Assembly: GCA_900540385.1 (NCBI GenBank)
Contig: UQFY01000004.1
Coordinates: 40,094 to 104,093 of the forward strand
Direction of reading: 5' to 3'
Source of the DNA: an uncultured Mollicutes bacterium
GTDB lineage: Bacteria > Bacillota_I > Bacilli_A > RFN20 > CAG-826
DNA: 64,000 nucleotides
Positions 24,370 to 32,181 of this stretch are shown here, one piece after another; the first letter of the stretch is position 1, and the number at the start of each line of letters is the position of its first letter. The notes beneath the pieces were generated by a model. The model searched no databases and was not told the DNA's origin. It saw nothing but the letters and a program-made list of their open reading frames with translations. The translations under genes and the position numbers were made by a program.

Positions 24370-25797
24370 ATGAGCGAAAAAAAGAAAGATGAATCTTTTG
24401 ACGGAAAGGTCGTGGAAGCGGTTGGACCGGTTATCGATGTTCGTTTTGATGATAAACATTTACCAAACTTATTAACCGCTTTGAAAGTCGTTCTTTCAGA
24501 AGATAAAACCTTAACCGTCGAAGTTATGCAACATATCGGAGACGATAAGGTGCGTTGTGTTGCCATGGGTGCCACAGAAGGCGTTGCTCGTGGGATGAAA
24601 GTCATTGACACAGGCGCTCCTATTTCTGTTCCAGTAGGCGAAAAGACCTTAGGAAGAATGTTTAACGTCCTGGGTGAGCCAATAGATGGCCTTGGTGGAG
24701 ATTTCCAAGATGTTCCTCACCATCCTATTCATCGTGAAGCACCTTCTTTTGCTGAACAAAACGTCTCCACCCAAATGTTGGAAACAGGTATCAAAGTCAT
24801 CGACTTACTTTGCCCTTATGTCCGTGGTGGGAAAATTGGTCTATTCGGTGGCGCTGGCGTTGGTAAAACCGTCTTGATTCAGGAGCTTATTTTCAATATT
24901 GCCTCGGAACATAACGGTATTTCCGTTTTTGCTGGCGTTGGTGAACGTTCCCGTGAAGGAAATGACCTTTATTTCGAAATGAAAAACAGTGGAGTTTTGA
25001 AAAATACCGCTCTTTGTTTCGGCCAGATGAATGAACCACCGGGAGCTCGTATGCGTGTTGCCTTAACGGGTTTAACGATGGCTGAATATTTCCGTGATGA
25101 AAAACACCAAGATGTTCTTCTCTTTATTGATAACATCTTCCGTTTCACCCAAGCCGGTTCGGAAGTATCCGCTCTTTTAGGACGTATGCCTTCTGCGGTT
25201 GGATATCAGCCAACCCTTGCTAACGAAATGGGACAACTTCAGGAAAGAATTACTTCCACGAAGTCCGGTTCTGTTACTTCCGTTCAAGCAGTCTACGTCC
25301 CAGCCGACGATTTAACAGACCCTGCTCCAGCAACAACCTTCTCCCATTTGGACGCCAAAACAATTCTTGATAGAAACACGGCTGCACTCGGTATCTTCCC
25401 TGCCGTTGATCCTCTTGAGTCCGCTTCCAATATCCTTGATCCTGATATTCTTGGCGAAGAACACTATGAAGTGGCTCGTTCCGTTCAAAAGATTCTTCAA
25501 AGATATAAGGAACTACAAGATATCATTGCTATTTTAGGCATCGATGAACTTTCGGATGAAGATAAAGCCATTGTTGCTCGCGCAAGAAGGATTCGTAACT
25601 TCCTTTCTCAACCTTTACACGTTGCCGAAGCCTTTAATGGATTCCCTGGCGTATATGTTCCAGTTAAAGAAACCATTCGTTCCTTTAAAGAAATCCTTTC
25701 GGGCAAATATGATGCCTATCCAGAGAGTGCTTTCTTATATTGCGGAAGCATCGAGGATGTTATTCAAAAGGCAAAAGAAATGGAGTCTAAGAAATAA
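24370..25797 (+). CDS. atpD: F0F1 ATP synthase subunit beta
   Basis: 475 residues. Catalytic subunit: Walker A GGAGVGKTVL (~158-167), catalytic Glu in GVGERSREGNDLY, Walker B VLLFIDNIFRFTQAGSEVSALLGRMPSAVGYQPTL, and the DELSEED-loop equivalent written here as IDELSDEDKAIVARA. An AAAGGAG site precedes the ATG. The stop shares a base with the atpC start (TAATG). Confidence 0.97.
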   Translation: MSEKKKDESFDGKVVEAVGPVIDVRFDDKHLPNLLTALKVVLSEDKTLTVEVMQHIGDDKVRCVAMGATEGVARGMKVIDTGAPISVPVGEKTLGRMFNVLGEPIDGLGGDFQDVPHHPIHREAPSFAEQNVSTQMLETGIKVIDLLCPYVRGGKIGLFGGAGVGKTVLIQELIFNIASEHNGISVFAGVGERSREGNDLYFEMKNSGVLKNTALCFGQMNEPPGARMRVALTGLTMAEYFRDEKHQDVLLFIDNIFRFTQAGSEVSALLGRMPSAVGYQPTLANEMGQLQERITSTKSGSVTSVQAVYVPADDLTDPAPATTFSHLDAKTILDRNTAALGIFPAVDPLESASNILDPDILGEEHYEVARSVQKILQRYKELQDIIAILGIDELSDEDKAIVARARRIRNFLSQPLHVAEAFNGFPGVYVPVKETIRSFKEILSGKYDAYPESAFLYCGSIEDVIQKAKEMESKK

Positions 25798-26177
25798 TGG
25801 CTACCCTTCTTTTAAACGTTCTTACCCCCGAAGGATTGACTTTTGAAGGAGAAACAAGCTATGTTTCCGTTCCTTCCAAAAAAGGCGTTCTTGGCTTAAT
25901 GCCTGGATACACGACTTTAATTTCCCCTTTAGCCGATAAAGGAGTTTTAAAAATCGTTCTTCCAAACCATGAGGAACGTTTTTTCGCCATCTCTTTTGGA
26001 GCGGTGGAAGTCAAAAAAGAAAAAACCATCATCTTAACCGAGAAAGCTTTTCCTGCTAAAAACGAAGAAGAAGCAAAGAAACTTCTTAAAGAACCTCCGT
26101 TTGTTTCTTCTTATGATAATGATAGGGATGTTAAGACAGCATCCTATAAAATTAAGAAAACCTTAAAGGAGGGGTAA
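25797..26177 (+). CDS. atpC: F0F1 ATP synthase subunit epsilon
   Basis: 126 residues. The N-terminal beta-barrel is recognisable from LNVLTPEGLTFEGETSYVSVPSKKGVLGLMPGYTTLISPL and FAISFGAVEVKKEKTIILTEKA. The C-terminal helical part (~87-126) is charged. The subunit joins gamma to the c ring and can inhibit ATP hydrolysis. Start overlaps the atpD stop by one base. The next gene, an ATP-grasp enzyme, begins 5 bp downstream behind a strong AAAGGAGGGG site. Confidence 0.93.
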   Translation: MATLLLNVLTPEGLTFEGETSYVSVPSKKGVLGLMPGYTTLISPLADKGVLKIVLPNHEERFFAISFGAVEVKKEKTIILTEKAFPAKNEEEAKKLLKEPPFVSSYDNDRDVKTASYKIKKTLKEG

Positions 26178-26182
26178 TCATC

Positions 26183-27403
26183 GTGAATTTCATTTTCATT
26201 TCTCCAAATTATCCTTACCGTTATTTCAAATGGGTAGAGGCTTTAAAAGAAAGGGGCATCACTGTTTTAGGAATTGGTGATACACCTTATAACGACACCT
26301 CCATACGTCTTAGGAACGCTTTAACGGAATATTATTTCCTTCCTAATCTTGCAAATTTTGACGAAATGCTAAAAGCCTGCCGTTATTTCGAAAGAAAATA
26401 TGGCAAGATCGATTATCTTGAATCGGATAATGAGTGGTGGCTTTATCAAGACGCAAGGCTTAGGAAAGAATTAAACATTATCAGTGGTTTCTTCCCAGAA
26501 GAGATGGAGAAAATCAAAGCCAAATCGGCCATGAAAGAATCTTTCCAAAAAGCAGGGGTAAAAACCATGCGTTATATTCTTGTGGATGGCCCAAAGGATA
26601 TTGAAAAAGCTCTTTCTTTTGCTAAAGAAGTGGGTTGGCCTCTTTTTATGAAGCCAAATATTGGTGTTGGCGCAGCAGAAAGCCATGCAATTTCTAACGA
26701 AGAAGAGCTACGTAATTTCCTTAAAGAAACCTTGCCAGAAACCTTCATTGTTGAAGAATTTATCGACGGTGAGATCATTTCTTTTGATGGCATTTGCGAT
26801 TCTCATTCCGATGTGGTTTTTGCAACCTGTGATCATTTTCCTACTCCGGTTGCAGATGTTGTAAACGAAGCCAAAGACGAATATTACTACACGTCCCCCT
26901 TCTCTTTGCCTTTCCCTGATGTGGATAGGGATGCTTTCTTAAAAGCGGGTATTGCTACCGTTAAAGCCTTTGGCATTAAGAAACGTTTCTTTCATATCGA
27001 ATTCTTTGTTTTGAAGAAAGATAAAGAAGGATTTGCTAAGAAGGGAGAATTCGTCGCCTTAGAATGCAACATGAGACCAGCTGGAGGATATACGCCAGAC
27101 CTCATTAATTTCGCTAATTCCGTCTCTTGCTATGAAATCTATGCGGATGTCATTGCTTATGATAAGAACCTCCAAGATATGGGAAAAGAGAAATTCTACG
27201 CTTTTTCTGTATCTAGAAGAGACGAACTCAATTATCTTCATTCCCAAGAAGAGATTTTTTCGAAATATGGCTCATCCTTATGTGCACATGGCGTCTATCC
27301 GAAACATATGGCCGATGCTATGGGAGACGATTATTTCTACGCCAAGTTCAAAACGATTGAAGAAGGCTTGGAGTTTGATAAATTCGTTCGAGCAAAGAAA
27401 TAA
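26183..27403 (+). CDS. ATP-grasp domain protein at the end of the atp operon
   Basis: 406 residues, GTG start chosen because AAAGGAGGGG lies at the right distance. The fold order is that of ATP-grasp ligases: a Rossmann-like N-terminal part (~1-100), then the ATP-binding segment WPLFMKPNIGVGAAESHAIS (~152-171), EEFIDGEIISFDGICD (~189-204), and the Mg2+ site EFFVLKK...VALECNMRPAGGYTPDL (~272-308). Such enzymes join a carboxylate to an amine or thiol through an acyl phosphate. Substrate is unknown; alanine-type peptide ligases and carbamoyl-phosphate-synthase-like proteins share this plan. Being in an ATP synthase operon is unusual. Terminator lies inside the convergent neighbour. Confidence 0.8.
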   Translation: MNFIFISPNYPYRYFKWVEALKERGITVLGIGDTPYNDTSIRLRNALTEYYFLPNLANFDEMLKACRYFERKYGKIDYLESDNEWWLYQDARLRKELNIISGFFPEEMEKIKAKSAMKESFQKAGVKTMRYILVDGPKDIEKALSFAKEVGWPLFMKPNIGVGAAESHAISNEEELRNFLKETLPETFIVEEFIDGEIISFDGICDSHSDVVFATCDHFPTPVADVVNEAKDEYYYTSPFSLPFPDVDRDAFLKAGIATVKAFGIKKRFFHIEFFVLKKDKEGFAKKGEFVALECNMRPAGGYTPDLINFANSVSCYEIYADVIAYDKNLQDMGKEKFYAFSVSRRDELNYLHSQEEIFSKYGSSLCAHGVYPKHMADAMGDDYFYAKFKTIEEGLEFDKFVRAKK

Positions 27404-27404
27404 A

Positions 27405-28229
27405 TCAATAATATTTTTCTAAAAGAGTGTTTGAGGAGAGATCCTGAACGCTCTTTTTTTCTTCTTTATAAATAAGATCGTATTCACCGAAATAAGCGTC
27501 TGCTTCTTTCTTCTCTTCTTCATTTAAACGTGACATATCCAAAACATAAGTGGAGCGTGCGCTTTCTTTTGCTAAAGGAAAAAGGGATTTCTGATAGAAA
27601 GAAAAGGAAGAGTCATCTTCATAATTAAGACGGTATAGGAGAGTATCTTCATTTGTTTCTAATGCTTTTTTAAGATAGGTAAGAGAAGAAAACTTATAGA
27701 TATTCGTCAAAGATGCCTGAGAGAAATAATTTCTTTCTAATGCTTTTCTTGTTTCTGCGCCCCAATTCGCTATACGTACCTTCCCTTTTTGGGATGCAAA
27801 ATACCAGCTCGGCGTATTTTTGAAGAAAGGATGGGATTCATCTTCTTCAATCTCATCTTCTGCAAAAAGAGAACGAATTTTATCGCGAAACTGATACATG
27901 TCTTGGTTATTTGACGAAAAAACAGCAACATCTAATTGATAATCTTCCACAAAAGAAACAAACGTATCCTGGAAAATTTGACAAGTGTGGCAGGTCTTGG
28001 AAGTTTTAATGAAAGTAACGCTCTCTCCTGCTTCAAGAGATTTCTCTAGATAGGTGGAAGAAATTCCGTTCCCGAGGTCATCATAAGTAGGGTCTTGATA
28101 CTTTTTGACTAACAAATCCCCATTCCGGCATAAATCAAAGCTTTTATTTGGGTCCAATTTTCCTTTTTCTTCGTTACAAGAGAAAAGGAGAATAGGCAAT
28201 AAACAAATGAATGAAAAACTCTTCTTCAT
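27405..28229 (-). CDS. Lipoprotein with thioredoxin-like CxxC domain
   Basis: 274 residues. Signal peptide MKKSFSFICLLPILLFSC, with Cys18 as the lipidation site. Residues ~62-110 look like a thioredoxin fold start: GESVTFIKTSKTCHTCQIFQDTF with CHTC at the usual place after a beta strand. A second Trx-like half without cysteines may follow (LLYRLNYEDDSS...). The protein would act outside the cell membrane as a thiol/disulfide handling or structural factor. Its start lies opposite a divergent VanZ/Ig-like gene with overlapping 5' ends. A related lipoprotein is encoded at 57460-58572. The plus-strand terminator of the atp operon lies within its last codons. Confidence 0.7.
   Translation of the reverse strand: MKKSFSFICLLPILLFSCNEEKGKLDPNKSFDLCRNGDLLVKKYQDPTYDDLGNGISSTYLEKSLEAGESVTFIKTSKTCHTCQIFQDTFVSFVEDYQLDVAVFSSNNQDMYQFRDKIRSLFAEDEIEEDESHPFFKNTPSWYFASQKGKVRIANWGAETRKALERNYFSQASLTNIYKFSSLTYLKKALETNEDTLLYRLNYEDDSSFSFYQKSLFPLAKESARSTYVLDMSRLNEEEKKEADAYFGEYDLIYKEEKKSVQDLSSNTLLEKYY
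27421..27460 (+). terminator. Intrinsic terminator of the atp/ATP-grasp operon, inside a convergent CDS
   Basis: Eleven-pair stem 27421-27431/27447-27457 with one G-U pair; an inner AGGA/TCCT helix extends it and a T run follows. It overlaps codons of the minus-strand lipoprotein's C-terminus. Confidence 0.75.
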
Positions 28230-30099
28230 ATGTGCTATTTTAACACCTTTTGTGATATATTTTTTCAGGAAAAAAATGAGGAAACCATCATTTAAAAATC
28301 AAAAACCTTACGTCTATCTTCTTTTTGGGATGTGGATTTTGTCTACCTTGGTTTTAATTATTGAAAGTTGTATCCCTGGAAATATTTCAGCCGACCACTC
28401 GCATAACTTTACGGATGTCCTTCTAAACTTTGTTGCTATCTTTCGTCCTCAAAACGTCGTTCGATACGTGGATCCAATTTCCATTGACCTATCCTATGAA
28501 ACCACCGTTCTTCCAAAAGAAGGCGATAAATACATCCTCCCTGTTTCTTCAGGAGCCACCGTTAAATACAAGCTGTCCTATCCTGAGTTAAAAGAGGGAG
28601 AAACTGAATACAAAAAATTAACTCTCAAAAGAGGGAGTGGAGAGCAAAATAGCCAAGACGTGTATCAACTTTCAAGAGATGATGAGACTTCGCCTGTTTT
28701 CTATATCGTGGCAAAAGAAGAAGCTAAAGACTGCTCTTTTCAGGTTTGTTGCGATAAGGTTTTCTCCAAAGAATTTCGTTTCGACGTTGTTCCTTTGCCA
28801 GCGCCTAAAAACGATTTGCTATTTACGAGTACGCCCTCTTCTTTAAACCTTAAGGTGAATGAATCATATCCGCTTGATATTCGTATGGACGATGGTGTTA
28901 AAAAGGATAAAACTTATCCAAAAAACACAAATCGAAACGAATTTCTTTCGCGTTATTATGACATCGAAAAAGTATCGCATTCCGTCGAAGATAAAAGCGT
29001 ATGCGAAATAAGTAAGTTCGGTGTAATTACAGGCAAAAAAGAAGGAAAAACGAAAGTCCATTATGGGCCTTTTACTTTTGACGTAACCATTTCAGGGACA
29101 AATAAGGCTGTCCCGAATAATGCCTCATTCAGTTTCACCAAAACAGACGTGGATTTAGGGATTTTTGATTTAAACTACAATCATAGCGAGGTTACCTATA
29201 CTTTTCATTTTAAAGATACGGAATTAGATGATTCTTTTTCTTTTGAGATTGTGGATGATAAAGGTGAAAAAGAAAACATGGCAGCAAGGGTGTTTCGCCA
29301 AGGGAAAAACGCTTGCTATATAAAGGGTCTCCGGAATGTGAGTCATCCTTTCTTTTTAAAGGTCTTCTCTTCTAGCAACCCGAACGTAGAAATGAATATA
29401 CCCCTTCAATTTGCCACGATTTTACCAGACACCATGACTCTCTATATAAACAACAAAGAGGTTTCAAATAAAGTTGGCAGCGTTGTTCATCTTGACTTTG
29501 TCACAGGCAAAAAGACTCTTATTTCCTGTCGTTTTTGGAAAACGAATAAATACGTTTCGTATAGTCAAACAAAAGTTAGCCTTTTTACCGAAGATAGAGC
29601 TGTCCATTTTGATCGTTTGATAACAAATGGAGGGTACGTGACTTTTCTTAGCCCTGGAGAATGGAAAATCAAAGTCCAAGCGGTTCTTAATGAAAACTTT
29701 TGGTATGAAATCCAGGCTAACGTTACCAAAGGAAGAGTTCAGCTAGATGCTCAAAATGATGTCTTTTCATCTTTTATACGTAAAAGCTTCGGACATTTCT
29801 TAGCCTTTTCTTTTGATGCTATGTTTTTATTTCTTTTCCTTTATTTCTTCTTAAAAGATAGGCATGGGCTTATTAGCGCTTCATTTTCTCTTCTTTGGGG
29901 ATTTGTTTTTGCAAGTATTACAGAACTTATTCAATACTTTGTGCCGGGAAGATGTGGAGAGTGGAGCGATATTGGAATCGATACAGCTGGCGCAGCTTCA
30001 GGCGTTGTCTTTATATTCTTATTTGTTTGGCTAATTAAAATCGTGCGTTATTTTGTTTCCAAGCCAAAGGAAAAAGCGGTGGACGAGAAAGAAGATTAA
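28207..30099 (+). CDS. VanZ-like membrane protein with extracellular Ig-like region
   Basis: 630 residues from ATG 28207; ATG 28276 (607 residues, better placed behind CAGG) is an alternative start. One or two N-terminal helices (~5-20 and 34-54) are followed by a ~440-residue polar region with beta-rich repeats, including a Big_2-like end (SVCEISKFGVITGKKEGKTKVHYG). The C-terminal part holds the VanZ core: GHFLAFSFDAMFLFLFLYFF, then ITELIQYFVPGRCGEWSDIGIDTAGAASG, which matches the family's E-x-x-Q-x-F-x-x-GR-x-x-x-x-D motif. VanZ relatives affect glycopeptide resistance and cell-surface lipids; the function here is unknown. The 5' end overlaps the divergent lipoprotein gene. Confidence 0.75.
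   Translation: MNEKLFFICAILTPFVIYFFRKKMRKPSFKNQKPYVYLLFGMWILSTLVLIIESCIPGNISADHSHNFTDVLLNFVAIFRPQNVVRYVDPISIDLSYETTVLPKEGDKYILPVSSGATVKYKLSYPELKEGETEYKKLTLKRGSGEQNSQDVYQLSRDDETSPVFYIVAKEEAKDCSFQVCCDKVFSKEFRFDVVPLPAPKNDLLFTSTPSSLNLKVNESYPLDIRMDDGVKKDKTYPKNTNRNEFLSRYYDIEKVSHSVEDKSVCEISKFGVITGKKEGKTKVHYGPFTFDVTISGTNKAVPNNASFSFTKTDVDLGIFDLNYNHSEVTYTFHFKDTELDDSFSFEIVDDKGEKENMAARVFRQGKNACYIKGLRNVSHPFFLKVFSSSNPNVEMNIPLQFATILPDTMTLYINNKEVSNKVGSVVHLDFVTGKKTLISCRFWKTNKYVSYSQTKVSLFTEDRAVHFDRLITNGGYVTFLSPGEWKIKVQAVLNENFWYEIQANVTKGRVQLDAQNDVFSSFIRKSFGHFLAFSFDAMFLFLFLYFFLKDRHGLISASFSLLWGFVFASITELIQYFVPGRCGEWSDIGIDTAGAASGVVFIFLFVWLIKIVRYFVSKPKEKAVDEKED
28237..28245 (-). promoter_or_regulatory. Extended -10 promoter TGTTAAAAT (minus strand)
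   Basis: TAAAAT (minus strand of 28237-28242) with TGT before it ends 7 nt before the lipoprotein ATG at 28229. Leaderless layout. Confidence 0.55.
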
Positions 30100-31520
30100 C
30101 GAAGCTCTACATGCTTTGCTTTACTTAAAAATTCTTTTGTTGTTTTAGAAACATTCTTTAAATGAATTGTTTTGTATTCTTTTAAAATAGCTTCGCCTAA
30201 TGCAGGTCCCTTACGGATATATTTTCTTTTTGTATAAAGAACGTCTCCATCCTCCTCCGAAGAATTAATTAAACATATTTCAGCAGCAATTCGCATTTCT
30301 TCTTCGCTCGGATTCTCTTTTTTAATAATGACATGAGATCCACTTCGGGAAGCGATATGGAACCAGTAATGTTCCTTGGAAGTATCATAAAGGAAAGTTA
30401 AAAAAGCGTTTTGCTTTGCACTTTTCCCAAAAAGAAATTTCGTTCCGTTTATTTCAATAAAATAAGGGATGGTTTCGCTATTTAAAGAACAAGATGCTTT
30501 GTCATTCTCCTTTTTAGATTTATTCATTGGAATCTTAAAGTCTTTTGCTAAAAGCTCAAGACCTGCTTCATTTGCTACTTCTAATTGAGCTAAGCTGGCT
30601 TTGATATCCGCTAATTCTTTTTCGGTTTCTTCTTTGAATTTATTGCATTGATGAAGAGTTTCTTTTGCTTTTTTCGCACGTTTAAAATACGTCTCTGCGT
30701 TCATTGATAAACTCTTAGATGGATCCAATTCAACTTTTAAGCCTTCATATTCAAAAGAGCCTTGTCGATTATTAATTGAAGAATAACAAATATATATGGC
30801 TTCACCTTTTTTGCCATCGTTAAGATGTTTCTTGGCTTCCTCCTCGTCTTTTTGAAGGTAGGAAAGCTTTCGTGTAAGCATTTTTTCACGGTTCTTAAAG
30901 TAAGTGAAAGCGTATCCGAAACGTTCCATTTTCCTTTTTTGAGCAAGCACGTTTTCTTCTTCTTTACAGGCCTTTTGATATTCTTCTAAGGAAAAAGGGA
31001 GGGATTCCATAACAAATGAAGGATGTTCTAAAGGCTGATAGGTTAATCCTTTCATAACCGGTCTTTTATCATCAAGGGTAGAGCTTCGATAAGCGGCGAT
31101 AATTTTGTTATCCCCATCAACCAATATGAAATTTGGATGGTGAGGCAATAGTTCAATATATATCGATTTCTTCTCTTCTTTGAAAACGGAATTCAATGAA
31201 AGAAAATCGAATTTGAGTACACGGTCCCCCTCGAATTGAGAAATAGAAGTAATGTAGGCATTCCCGCATTCCTTTTTTAAGACGCTTAAAAACTTGTCAT
31301 CCAAAGATGTTCCTTCTAACCCCTCTTCGCTTAAATATACTCGAGGGGAAGTTCCATCTAAGCAAATAACCAAGGTGTGATATCCCTTGCCAGAAACGTG
31401 AAAGAGAAAGGTATCCTTTGCGTATAAGATAGGGAAGGATAGGTATTTGCCTTCGATTTCCTTTTTTAAGAAAGGGACATATTGATTCAATTGATTTGCT
31501 TTTAATGCCTTGAAATTCAT
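30096..31520 (-). CDS. rqcH: NFACT/RqcH ribosome quality control protein
   Basis: 474 residues from ATG 31520, where MNFKALKANQLNQYV begins and a TATAAT box stands 7 nt upstream; an ATG at 31550 would place ten residues within the promoter. Order: NFACT-N (~1-180), coiled coil (~200-330 with KETLHQCNKFKEETEKELADIKASLAQLE), and NFACT-R (HYWFHIASRSGSHVIIKKENPSEEEM, ~385-412). The DR pair needed by RqcH for alanine tailing is present in FEGDRVLKFDF. RqcH binds obstructed 50S subunits and adds Ala tails that mark stalled chains for ClpXP. It diverges from gmk; its stop overlaps the convergent VanZ-like gene by 4 bp. Confidence 0.88.
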   Translation of the reverse strand: MNFKALKANQLNQYVPFLKKEIEGKYLSFPILYAKDTFLFHVSGKGYHTLVICLDGTSPRVYLSEEGLEGTSLDDKFLSVLKKECGNAYITSISQFEGDRVLKFDFLSLNSVFKEEKKSIYIELLPHHPNFILVDGDNKIIAAYRSSTLDDKRPVMKGLTYQPLEHPSFVMESLPFSLEEYQKACKEEENVLAQKRKMERFGYAFTYFKNREKMLTRKLSYLQKDEEEAKKHLNDGKKGEAIYICYSSINNRQGSFEYEGLKVELDPSKSLSMNAETYFKRAKKAKETLHQCNKFKEETEKELADIKASLAQLEVANEAGLELLAKDFKIPMNKSKKENDKASCSLNSETIPYFIEINGTKFLFGKSAKQNAFLTFLYDTSKEHYWFHIASRSGSHVIIKKENPSEEEMRIAAEICLINSSEEDGDVLYTKRKYIRKGPALGEAILKEYKTIHLKNVSKTTKEFLSKAKHVELR

Positions 31521-31527
31521 GTCCAAT

Positions 31528-31533
31528 ATTATA
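31528..31533 (-). promoter_or_regulatory. -10 box TATAAT (minus strand) of rqcH
   Basis: Ends 7 nt before the ATG at 31520; no convincing -35 element. Confidence 0.55.
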
Positions 31534-31552
31534 ACGAAAAGATAAGCCAATA

Positions 31553-31581
31553 TTGCTCTTTCCTCGCAAAAATGCTAAATT
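31553..31581 (+). promoter_or_regulatory. Promoter TTGCTC / 17 bp / extended TGC-TAAATT of gmk
   Basis: The -10 (31576-31581) ends 6 nt before ATG 31588. The 67-bp rqcH-gmk space therefore holds two divergent leaderless promoters. Confidence 0.65.
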
Positions 31582-31587
31582 CTTTGC

Positions 31588-32163
31588 ATGAAAAAAGGCT
31601 TACTGATTATCATTTCTGGTCCTTCTGGCGTTGGGAAGGGCACCATTCGTCAACGAATCATGAAGGAAAATGACCTTAATCTATGGTTCTCCGTTTCTAT
31701 GACGACTCGTTCTATTCGCCCAGGTGAGATGAATGGCAGGGAATATTTTTATGTTACAAAAGAAGAGTTCCTAAAAACTCGTGACGAAGGTGGCCTTTTA
31801 GAAACCAACGAATACGTGAATAATTATTACGGCACTCCGAAAGCGAAAGTAGAGGAGATGCGTGAAAAAGGATATAACGTCTTACTTGAAATCGACGTTA
31901 ATGGCGCAGAGCAAGTCATGCATGCTATGGGGAAAGAGAGTGTCCTTTCGGTTTTCATTTTGCCTCCATCTTTTGAAGAATTAGAAAAAAGAATTCGTGG
32001 AAGATCCACGGAAACGGAAGAAAGTATTCAAAAGAGACTTCTTCAAGCTCATCGTGAAATCGAGCTACAAAAAGACTATCGCTATGTTGTCGTTAATGAT
32101 GACTTAGATCGCTGCGCTTTAGAAATTGCTTCAATCATTAAGAAAGAGTCGGAAGCTAATTAA
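31588..32163 (+). CDS. gmk: Guanylate kinase
   Basis: 191 residues. Converts GMP and ATP to GDP and ADP. P-loop GPSGVGKGTIRQRI (~9-22), GMP-binding SVSMTTRSIRPGEMNGREYFYVTKEEF (~34-60) and NYYGTPKAKVEEM (~76-88) are complete. It opens the conserved gmk-priA region, although rpoZ and coaBC, which often follow gmk in Bacillota, are missing here. Translation probably starts without a 5' leader. Confidence 0.96.
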   Translation: MKKGLLIIISGPSGVGKGTIRQRIMKENDLNLWFSVSMTTRSIRPGEMNGREYFYVTKEEFLKTRDEGGLLETNEYVNNYYGTPKAKVEEMREKGYNVLLEIDVNGAEQVMHAMGKESVLSVFILPPSFEELEKRIRGRSTETEESIQKRLLQAHREIELQKDYRYVVVNDDLDRCALEIASIIKKESEAN

Positions 32164-32169
32164 TTAAGT

Positions 32170-32175
32170 TATAAT
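32170..32175 (+). promoter_or_regulatory. -10 box TATAAT of priA
   Basis: Ends 6 nt before the GTG start at 32182; no clear -35 element. Lies in the 18 bp between gmk and priA. Confidence 0.5.
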
Positions 32176-32181
32176 ATCCTT

